Source: JBHIBD01 sp046758865 (lineage in GTDB: Bacteria > Planctomycetota > Brocadiia > Brocadiales > Bathyanammoxibiaceae). From it: a stretch of DNA of 6,683 nucleotides. Under the pieces are notes generated by a model. It did no database searches. It was not told the origin of the DNA and worked only from the letters and a program-made list of their open reading frames with translations. Of this stretch, positions 1-4,600 are shown piece by piece. The stretch's first letter is position 1. Every line of letters starts with the position of its first letter. The stretch is taken from NCBI GenBank assembly GCA_046758865.1, contig JBHIBD010000094.1:1-6683 (forward strand), written 5' to 3'. The position numbers and the translations under genes are program-made.

Positions 1-27
1 GGGTGGCCCCTGATTCAATCGGTGGCA

Positions 28-69
28 CCCTCCCCCTACCCCCTCCCGTCAAGGGAGGGGGAGTGAGGG
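28..69. repeat. GC-rich inverted repeat (hairpin) near the window start
   Basis: The sequence shows a perfect 9-bp inverted repeat, CCCCCTCCC at 39-47 and GGGAGGGGG at 53-61, around a GTCAA loop. A second pairing, CCCTC at 28-32 with GAGGG at 65-69, extends it after an internal loop. No T-run follows on either strand, so it does not look like an intrinsic terminator. Hairpins of this kind often belong to dispersed intergenic repeat families, but no second copy lies in this window, so that is only an inference. The rest of 1-161 holds no supportable gene. Confidence 0.5.
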
Positions 70-131
70 GAAACCCTTTGAGTCTATACCAAGCAGAGCT
101 TACGGCCCAGCCTGCTGTTACCAAAATTGTG

Positions 132-153
132 AAAAAATTACACCCCTACGGGT
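132..153 (-). terminator. Weak candidate terminator after the glycosylase gene
   Basis: Reading the minus strand past the glycosylase stop codon, a short stem ACCC/GGGT (153-150 with 145-142, loop of four) is followed by GTAA and then six T (positions 137-132). The stem is only 4 bp and the T-run is offset, so termination here is doubtful. The plus strand also has a T5 run directly after the same stem (153-157), so the structure could act in both directions. Confidence 0.22.
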
Positions 154-161
154 TTTTAGTC

Positions 162-809
162 TTATAGAAATTCAGAAAGCGGACAGGCCTCGCAAGCAGG
201 GTCTCTTGGTTTGCAATATGTCTTACCCACCTGCACCAGGAGTGCATGATACTCATTGTACAGGGCCACGTCCTCCGGCAAATTGTCCTCAAAGAAGGAC
301 TTTATTTCGTCATACGTACTCTCCTCTAATATGAGCTGGTGCCTGACGAGTATGCGGTAAGTGTAGGCATCCACCACAAAACTGGGTAAATTGCCGGCGT
401 AGAGTAGGATGGAATCGGCCGTTTCAGGTCCAATGCCCTTAACCGACAATAACTCCTCTCTCAAGCCTTGTACATCCTGTGAGAACATTTTTTCGATGTT
501 TCCATCAAAACGGTTGATGAACCATTTTATGAGGTTCTTCAAGCGCTTTGTCTTTATGTTGAAATAGCCTGCGGGGCGGATGAGCCTGGCCAGTTCACCC
601 TTTCCCATCTCGTGTATGGCCACGGCATTCAGTTTTCCGACCTGTTTCAGGTTATTTATGGCCCTTTCCACGTTGCCCCAATTGGTGTTTTGTGTCAGCA
701 CCGCACCCACCATCACCTCAAAGGGGCCGTCTCCTGGCCACCAGTGCTGTGGCCCGAAGTTTTTTAGGAGCTTATTATAGTACCTCATAAGTGTCTTTAA
801 ATTACTCAT
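162..809 (-). CDS. Endonuclease III-like DNA glycosylase (HhH-GPD superfamily, COG2231 type)
   Basis: This 215-residue protein is predicted to excise damaged bases in base excision repair. The early segment GPQHWWPGDGPFEVMVGAVL (19-38) and the following TQNTNW resemble the COG2231 branch of the endonuclease III family. The helix-hairpin-helix is VKGIGPETA (123-131), followed by the catalytic-aspartate motif VVDAYTYRI (145-153, Asp147). The position held by the lyase lysine in E. coli endonuclease III (GVGRKTA) is Glu129, which predicts a monofunctional glycosylase without beta-lyase activity, as in AlkA-like or MagIII-like enzymes. The C-terminus has three cysteines of the usual C-x6-C-x2-C-x5-C iron-sulphur pattern (199, 206, 209), but the protein ends at Leu215, exactly where the fourth is expected. 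The ATG at 809 has only a closely spaced AGGTG before it. The gene diverges from the lipid kinase gene, with about 200 bp between. The damaged base recognised cannot be told from sequence. Confidence 0.9.
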   Translation of the reverse strand: MSNLKTLMRYYNKLLKNFGPQHWWPGDGPFEVMVGAVLTQNTNWGNVERAINNLKQVGKLNAVAIHEMGKGELARLIRPAGYFNIKTKRLKNLIKWFINRFDGNIEKMFSQDVQGLREELLSVKGIGPETADSILLYAGNLPSFVVDAYTYRILVRHQLILEESTYDEIKSFFEDNLPEDVALYNEYHALLVQVGKTYCKPRDPACEACPLSEFL

Positions 810-940
810 ACACCTACGTTATCAGATGTTGCCTGTTAAATCAATAAGGGGTCTAGCCTTGTGGAGATGTTGGTCCGTAAAATACCTTTTAGAAGGAAAC
901 TAATAAAAAAGTGAGCGCCGTAATTGAGGGCAAGAATTAG

Positions 941-969
941 TTAATCCTTCCATAAAAAGGTGTTATAAT
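941..969 (+). promoter_or_regulatory. Extended -10 promoter for the lipid kinase gene
   Basis: A perfect TATAAT at 964-969 is preceded by TG at 961-962, giving an extended -10 (TGnTATAAT). A weak -35, TTAATC at 941-946 (3 of 6 matches to TTGACA), lies at the ideal 17-bp distance. Transcription would start near 976. This leaves about 30 nt of leader before the ATG at 1006 but only about 9 nt before the TTG at 985. It is the only strong promoter seen in the 810-1005 divergent interval; nothing equally good was found for the glycosylase on the other strand. Confidence 0.6.
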
Positions 970-1005
970 TACCCACCATACATATTGAGCAACCACAAAA
1001 AAGAT

Positions 1006-1896
1006 ATGCCTAAGAGACTGAAGCTGATACTGAACCCCATAGCGGGCGGTGGCTATGCACTTAAGATACTACCCACGGTGGTTAGCATACTGGAGCGAAG
1101 GGGTTATGGTGTGGACGTGTTCAAGACATCGAGGCGTGGGGATGCCGAGCAGGTGGCCGCCGAGCTACCCGATGAGCACTCTATCATAGTGGCTATGGGC
1201 GGGGACGGTACGATTAATGAGGTGGCGCACGGCGTGTTGAGCTCTGGCAGGGATGTGCCGTTGGGCATAATTCCCCTTGGCACGGCAAACGTGCTTGCGC
1301 GGGAGCTAAAGGTGCCGCTCGACTACGAGCAGGCATGTCACGTGATAGCCAGGGGTAATATGCGGAGGATAGACGTCGGTAGGGATAGTAGGCACAGGTA
1401 TTTTGTCCTGATGGCCGGTGTGGGCTTTGATGCAGAGGTGGTGAGGATAATAGAATCTAATCGTAAGGGTAGCATCTCCATGCTCACTTACGCCGTTCCT
1501 ATACTCAAGGCCTTTTGGCACTATGATTTTCCAAAATTTTCAGTGGAGGTGGATGGCAGGCCGGTAGGGGAGGGCACAGGCTCTGTGTTTATCAGCAATA
1601 CCCGCAGGTACACGGGGCCGTTGATAATAACAAACCAGGCCAGGGTGGACGATGGTGAGCTGGACGTGTTCATATTCAGGGAGAGGGGCAAGCTGAAGCT
1701 CTTAAAATACGCAGTTGGCGCGCTGTTCTGGATGGCCGACAGGTTTTATGACGTGACGTATGTGAGGGGTAAAGAGGTCAGGGTGAGTTCTCTTGACAAT
1801 AAGGAGGTAGCCTATCAGATAGACGGTGATTTAGGCGGCACCCTACCCCAAAAATTCTCCGTAGTGCCCTTAGCTTTGTCTGTCCTGGTGCCTTAG
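1006..1896 (+). CDS. Diacylglycerol kinase family lipid kinase (YegS/DgkB type)
   Basis: The protein is predicted to transfer phosphate from ATP to a lipid such as diacylglycerol at the inner face of the membrane, in phospholipid turnover. Numbered from the TTG at 985 (303 residues), the family motifs run in order: LILNPIAGGG (14-23), the nucleotide-binding GGDGTINEV (72-80), PLGTANVLARE (97-107), GVGFDAEVV (145-153), and a C-terminal YQIDGD (277-282) at the place of the usual DGE/DGD motif. Length matches the family at about 300 residues. I prefer the ATG at 1006, which gives 296 residues, because the protein then begins MPKRLKLILNP, as usual for the family, and has a workable leader from the promoter at 941-969. 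Neither start has a clear Shine-Dalgarno site. The true lipid substrate is not resolvable; sphingosine-type or undecaprenol-type substrates cannot be excluded. The REP array begins about 25 bp after the stop codon. Confidence 0.93.
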   Translation: MPKRLKLILNPIAGGGYALKILPTVVSILERRGYGVDVFKTSRRGDAEQVAAELPDEHSIIVAMGGDGTINEVAHGVLSSGRDVPLGIIPLGTANVLARELKVPLDYEQACHVIARGNMRRIDVGRDSRHRYFVLMAGVGFDAEVVRIIESNRKGSISMLTYAVPILKAFWHYDFPKFSVEVDGRPVGEGTGSVFISNTRRYTGPLIITNQARVDDGELDVFIFRERGKLKLLKYAVGALFWMADRFYDVTYVRGKEVRVSSLDNKEVAYQIDGDLGGTLPQKFSVVPLALSVLVP

Positions 1897-1909
1897 TTTT
1901 CAAGATGTT

Positions 1910-1924
1910 TCGGGCGTTACTACA
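1910..1924. repeat. Degenerate REP end at the left edge of the array
   Basis: TCGGGCGTTACTACA resembles the right-hand end expected of an inverted REP half (TCGGGCAACTACA) but has changed and extra bases. It abuts the first intact unit so that 1919-1932 form a perfect 14-bp palindrome, ACTACAATTGTAGT. It probably marks a decayed older unit oriented opposite to hairpin A. Confidence 0.45.
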
Positions 1925-2103
1925 ATTGTAGTTGCCCGATTTATCGGGCCTACATATGCCTCATAAATGAGGCAACTACAGATTAAGAAATTAAAATTTC
2001 AATTGTAGTTGCCCGATTTATCGGGCCTACATATGCCTCATAAATGAGGCAACTACAGATTGAGAAATTAAAATTTCAATTGTAGTTGCCCGATTTATCG
2101 GGC
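1923..2103 (+). repeat. Upstream REP array: 77-bp tandem repeat, about 2.3 copies
   Basis: Copies run 1923-1999, 2000-2076 and 2077-2103 (partial), with a single mismatch between the first two (A1985 versus G2062). Within a copy, hairpin A is GCCCGAT-TT-ATCGGGC (1934-1949, 2011-2026, 2088-2103) and hairpin B is GCCTCAT-AA-ATGAGGC (1958-1973, 2035-2050), joined by CTACATAT. The AT-rich spacer carries a third inverted repeat, GAAATT-AA-AATTTC (1987-2000, 2064-2077). The third copy stops after hairpin A, and the RAYT ribosome-binding site follows immediately. The near-identity of the copies points to recent duplication by slippage or recombination. Confidence 0.9.
2080..2103 (+). repeat. Left copy of the 24-bp direct repeat bracketing the RAYT gene
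   Basis: These 24 bases, from TTGTAG through hairpin A to CGGGC, recur without change at 2523-2546. The two copies are 443 bp apart and enclose the whole RAYT coding region and its ribosome-binding site. Recombination between them would remove the gene and leave one complete twin-hairpin unit. Confidence 0.85.
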
Positions 2104-2110
2104 AAGGAAG
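2104..2110 (+). promoter_or_regulatory. Ribosome-binding site of the RAYT gene
   Basis: AAGGAAG lies four bases before the ATG at 2115, at a usable spacing from the AGGA core. It directly abuts the 3' arm of hairpin A (2088-2103), so a folded REP in the mRNA would sit against the ribosome-binding site and could influence translation. That effect is an inference. Confidence 0.55.
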
Positions 2111-2114
2111 ATTA

Positions 2115-2528
2115 ATGAGAGGCACTAAAAACATTAGATTAAAGCATTATGACTATTCCGCCAACGGCTCCTACTTTGTAACCATCTGTTCTAACTATAA
2201 ACAACCTCACTTAACAGACCTGAGATATACTATTGAGCTAGCTATAAAGAGGATAGCTTGTATTGAAGGTGTAAAGGTGGACTACTTTTACGTCATGCCA
2301 AATCATTTACATCTAATTGTAATTTTGAATGACTGCCCTATACCACTAGGCAAAGTTGTACGGCGGCTAAAGGCACGAGTGAGTAAAGAAGCAGGATTCA
2401 AGGTTTGGCAGCCTAATTACTACGAACATGTTATTAGAAATGAGAAAGCATTGATAAAGATTAGAGAATATATTAAAAACAATCCCACAAAAGAGAGAAT
2501 AGAATTTGAACAGTTTTACGGGTTGTAG
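2115..2528 (+). CDS. REP-associated tyrosine transposase (RAYT, IS200-like HUH nuclease)
   Basis: This 137-residue single-strand DNA nuclease is of the Y1 (IS200/IS605-like) type. Such enzymes cut at the foot of REP hairpins and are thought to spread them through the genome. The N-terminal segment NGSYFVTICSN (17-27) is typical of the family. The HUH metal-binding motif is MPNHLHLIV (61-69, His64 and His66). The C-terminal part has VWQPNYYEHVIRNE (97-110) and then REYIKNNP (117-124), whose Tyr119 is the predicted nucleophile. All landmarks are present, so the gene looks intact, although it is at the compact end of the family. Its bases are visibly more AT-rich than the flanking genes, which suggests separate ancestry. 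The stop codon TAG (2526-2528) is the TAG of the GTAG foot of the next REP unit. No clear promoter was found. Confidence 0.9.
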   Translation: MRGTKNIRLKHYDYSANGSYFVTICSNYKQPHLTDLRYTIELAIKRIACIEGVKVDYFYVMPNHLHLIVILNDCPIPLGKVVRRLKARVSKEAGFKVWQPNYYEHVIRNEKALIKIREYIKNNPTKERIEFEQFYGL

Positions 2529-2659
2529 TTGCCCGATTTATCGGGCTTGTGTATGTGCCTCATAAATGAGGCGACTACATTTGAGAAAAACAACATTGCC
2601 AATTGTAGTTGCCCGATTCACCGGGCCTATGTATGTGCCCCATAAATGGGGCAACTACA
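2524..2659 (+). repeat. Downstream REP units (two twin-hairpin units)
   Basis: Units at 2524-2579 and 2604-2659 repeat the plan of the upstream array with an 80-bp period and 10-base internal linkers (TTGTGTATGT and CTATGTATGT). The first has one mismatch in its outer arms (GGCGACTACA). In the second, hairpin B is GCCCCAT-AA-ATGGGGC, in which both members of a stem pair changed relative to the other copies (T-A to C-G). Its hairpin A (2611-2626) has two T-to-C changes, one creating an A-C mismatch. The spacer at 2580-2603 still resembles the upstream spacer (TTGAGAAA near the start, CAAT at the end). The remaining bases up to the DUF364 stop at 2692 hold nothing recognisable. Confidence 0.88.
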
Positions 2660-2691
2660 AAATATATTCAGATACGTCTAGGGGTCTGTAC

Positions 2692-3528
2692 CTACACTTT
2701 TGCGTGGATTGCGCTTCTTTTAATGATAATCCTGTCCGCATATTTCTCAAATAAATCATATCCTGAGCCGCCCTCGGTTAAAATCTTCATTACCTGGTCT
2801 GGGTCGGTGATGCGGACGCCGCCCATTACCGTAACGCCACGCCTGAAAAACGGCTCCGGGTAAAGGCTGGCCGTGGGCCCCACCAGCACCACCTCCCTTG
2901 CCCCTTTGCAGGACTCCAGTATGGGCCCCAGTGTATGATTGACGATGGTGACGCCGGTGATTATCAGGACGTCGCACCCGGGCAGGACATCCTTTGCCAG
3001 CGCCTCGGGCTGGAGCTCTATACCCACCTCCTTCGCCAGCCAGGGGTTTTTTTCAAAGACGTGGAGCTCCTTGCACGTTTCCTTTAGCTGTTTAATAAAT
3101 GGCGGAAACGCCCCGACCATGCCCACGGTGTCGTCCTTATTTATTTCTACTAAATCAAGGGCGTTGCCCAGTCCTGCCACTTTGTAGGGGCAGTCCTTAT
3201 CCTCTAATAGAGTGGCCGAGAGTGCATTCAGTGTGGCGACGCCTATTGCGGCCTTGAGTGGGCTCTTTTCCTCCAGGGAAAATTTCATAAGCGTGCTGAT
3301 ATCCTGGTTCAGCAACTCTCCCGCCTGTGGCATCTTGGCGTGGGACTTGGGACAGCAGATGGCCTCGGGCAGGTCGTGTATCGGTGTGTAAGCAATCCCG
3401 GCGTGTGCAGTATTTAGTTTTACGCCGGTGTAAAAGACCCCTATCCGGATGTCAACCGGCCTGAGGTCGAGGCCCTCTATGATGCCTTTATCCTTTATTA
3501 TTCTTATCAGGTCCCTTAGAATTTCCAT
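2692..3528 (-). CDS. DUF4213/DUF364 domain protein (COG2014, putative heavy-metal chelation family)
   Basis: The 278 residues fit the two-domain COG2014 family. An N-terminal DUF4213 region covers about residues 1-90, with the segment NTAHAGIAYTP (39-49) and a CCP motif (Cys58-Cys59). A C-terminal Rossmann-like DUF364 region covers about 120-265, with VGMVGAFPPF (135-144), CDVLIITGVTIVNHTL (185-200), VVLVGPTASLYPEPFF (213-228) and GVRITDPD (237-244). Structures of family members show an enolase-N-like fold joined to a Rossmann-like domain. A role in binding metal or a metal-containing cofactor has been proposed, but no reaction is established. The gene is the last of three on this strand and ends against the REP block, which may buffer convergent transcription from the RAYT side. 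No Shine-Dalgarno site is evident before the ATG, which is nevertheless the natural start because MEILRDLI begins the first helix. Confidence 0.85.
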   Translation of the reverse strand: MEILRDLIRIIKDKGIIEGLDLRPVDIRIGVFYTGVKLNTAHAGIAYTPIHDLPEAICCPKSHAKMPQAGELLNQDISTLMKFSLEEKSPLKAAIGVATLNALSATLLEDKDCPYKVAGLGNALDLVEINKDDTVGMVGAFPPFIKQLKETCKELHVFEKNPWLAKEVGIELQPEALAKDVLPGCDVLIITGVTIVNHTLGPILESCKGAREVVLVGPTASLYPEPFFRRGVTVMGGVRITDPDQVMKILTEGGSGYDLFEKYADRIIIKRSAIHAKV

Positions 3529-3544
3529 GAGTAGATATCTCGAC

Positions 3545-3579
3545 TAACCTTATTCAAAGTTCGAATGTGGTAAAGGTTA
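3545..3579. repeat. Inverted repeat in the leader of the DUF364 gene
   Basis: TAACCTT (3545-3551) and AAGGTTA (3573-3579) form a 7-bp inverted repeat with a 21-base loop, which itself contains the palindrome TTCGAA (3560-3565). It lies between the candidate promoter and the start codon, where an operator or leader hairpin could act. It may equally be chance. Confidence 0.3.
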
Positions 3580-3586
3580 TTCGTAG

Positions 3587-3615
3587 ACAGTAAAAGAAGG
3601 TAAAGAATCCGTCAA
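3587..3615 (-). promoter_or_regulatory. Candidate promoter for the DUF364 gene
   Basis: On the minus strand, TTGACG (3615-3610, 5 of 6 consensus matches) is followed after 17 bp by TACTGT (3592-3587, 3 of 6 matches but with T, A and the final T kept). Transcription would begin near 3580, about 50 nt before the ATG. The -10 is weak, so the gene may instead depend on read-through from the upstream kinase gene. Confidence 0.32.
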
Positions 3616-3624
3616 AAAAATCTA

Positions 3625-4524
3625 CTAAAATCTGACCATAGACATAAATTGCCTCCGCCGTGCCTCCACGTCGGCAAGGGTTATTTGTTGAAGGCGCTGG
3701 ATGCTAAAACCTTCTACGTTGAAGGACGCCAGTATGGTCCCGTACACGATGGCTTGTCTCAGATTTTCTGTACTTGCAGTGCCCATCTTCGCCAGGTATC
3801 CAATTGTCCCCCCTGCAAAGCTGTCTCCCGCACCAGTTGGGTCCTTTACGTGCTCTGTAGGATAGCCGGGCACCAGGAAGAAGCCGTCCGCAGTGACCAG
3901 CAGTGAGCCGTGTTCGCCCTTTTTTATTATCACATAGCTTGGCCCGCTTTTCTGCAGTAGCCTAGCGGCCTTTATCAGGTTGTGCTCGCCGGTGAGCTGT
4001 CTGGCCTCTGCATCATTCAGTATAAATGCATCTATTCGTTTCAGCACCTCTAAAAGCTCTGACTTATTCTCGGTTATCCAATGGTTCATGGTATCTGCAG
4101 CAATAAAGGTAGGCCCGTTCATCTGGTCGAGCACCTGCATCTGCAGGGACGGAAGACCATTTGCGAGGAACACAAAGCGACTGTCCTTAAAGGGTTCCGG
4201 GACCCGTGGCACGTACTGACCAAATACGTTTAGGTCCACAGAGAGTGTCTCTGCGACATGCATTGTGTCCTTGTACTGGCCCGACCAGCGGAAGGTCTTC
4301 CCCTCCATCACTTCAAGCCCTGTCATGTCGATGTTTTTTGTAGATAAAATGCTTTTGTACTGGTGCGGGAAATCACTTCCTACCACACTCACAAGCCGCA
4401 CAGGGGTAAAGAAAGTAGCTGCCCATGAGAAATACACTGCCGAGCCCCCCAATACCTCCTCCGCCTTCCCGTGAGGTGTCTCCACCGTATCTATACCTAC
4501 TGAACCAACCACTAATAGGGGCAT
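3625..4524 (-). CDS. PfkB/ribokinase-family kinase, substrate unknown
   Basis: The protein is predicted to phosphorylate a sugar, nucleoside or related small molecule with ATP in the cytoplasm. Its 299 residues match the family length. The N-terminal strand LLVVGSVGID (3-12) leads to the substrate-region motif VLGGSAVYFS (24-33). NDAE (170-173) is the NxxE motif that helps bind magnesium and phosphate. VIIKKGEHGS (198-207) is the usual segment before the active site, and DPTGAGDSFAGG (228-239) is PfkB signature 2, with Asp234 as catalytic base and GAGD as the anion hole. The start ATG has AAGGGA eight bases upstream on the minus strand. The gene lies 76 bp after gltX and 96 bp before the DUF364 gene, so co-transcription is possible. 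Substrate cannot be told from sequence; context offers no sugar pathway. Confidence 0.92.
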   Translation of the reverse strand: MPLLVVGSVGIDTVETPHGKAEEVLGGSAVYFSWAATFFTPVRLVSVVGSDFPHQYKSILSTKNIDMTGLEVMEGKTFRWSGQYKDTMHVAETLSVDLNVFGQYVPRVPEPFKDSRFVFLANGLPSLQMQVLDQMNGPTFIAADTMNHWITENKSELLEVLKRIDAFILNDAEARQLTGEHNLIKAARLLQKSGPSYVIIKKGEHGSLLVTADGFFLVPGYPTEHVKDPTGAGDSFAGGTIGYLAKMGTASTENLRQAIVYGTILASFNVEGFSIQRLQQITLADVEARRRQFMSMVRF

Positions 4525-4558
4525 TGTTTATTTCCCTTAATGTTGTTGCACCCGCCAG

Positions 4559-4587
4559 CTTATATAATAGGACAACAGATACAACAA
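4559..4587 (-). promoter_or_regulatory. Candidate internal promoter for the PfkB kinase gene
   Basis: On the minus strand, TTGTTG (4587-4582, 3 of 6 matches) and TATAAG (4564-4559, 5 of 6 matches) are separated by 17 bp. An overlapping TATTAT (4569-4564) makes the -10 region very AT-rich. The pair is flanked by an inverted repeat, TGTTGTTG (4541-4548) and CAACAACA (4582-4589), which could be an operator but is low in complexity. Confidence 0.33.
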
Positions 4588-4600
4588 CACTATTTGCATT

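Larger units (their letters stand above)
1923..2659 (+). mobile_element. REP/BIME block with resident RAYT transposase
   Basis: The block contains two and a half twin-hairpin units, then the RAYT gene, then two more twin-hairpin units. Full units lie at 1927-1980, 2004-2057, 2524-2579 and 2604-2659, with a half unit at 2081-2103. Each full unit begins with TGTAGTTGCC and ends with its inverted repeat GGCAACTACA (one mismatch in the third full unit). Each contains two short-loop hairpins in opposite orientation, so both outer ends read GTAG toward the unit. This is the architecture known for bacterial interspersed mosaic elements, which consist of REP palindromes with a GTAG/GTGG foot and are mobilised by RAYT enzymes. 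No terminal repeats of a classical DDE insertion sequence are present. Confidence 0.85.

Noticed and set aside
816..844. TTGATT-17-TAACGT as a promoter for the glycosylase gene
   Set aside because: The -10 matches at three positions only and would place transcription at the start codon itself.
2060..2088. TTGAGA (2060-2065) as a -35 for the RAYT gene
   Set aside because: At 17 bp the -10 would be TAGTTG, which matches the consensus at only two positions, so no promoter is claimed.
1923..2659. Possible CRISPR array because of repeated units with spacers
   Set aside because: The spacers are themselves near-identical, the repeats are twin hairpins, no cas genes are present, and a RAYT transposase explains the array.
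2604..2659. Last REP unit as a bidirectional intrinsic terminator
   Set aside because: The stems are strong enough, but no T-run follows on either strand; a role in ending convergent transcripts is possible but not supported.
2566..2863. Plus-strand open frames across the REP units and the DUF364 3' end
   Set aside because: They translate hairpin repeats and the antisense of a recognised gene; no ribosome-binding site or family resemblance.
3593..3624. Terminator after the kinase gene from the T7 run following its stop
   Set aside because: The T-run comes directly after the stop codon with no GC-rich stem before it.
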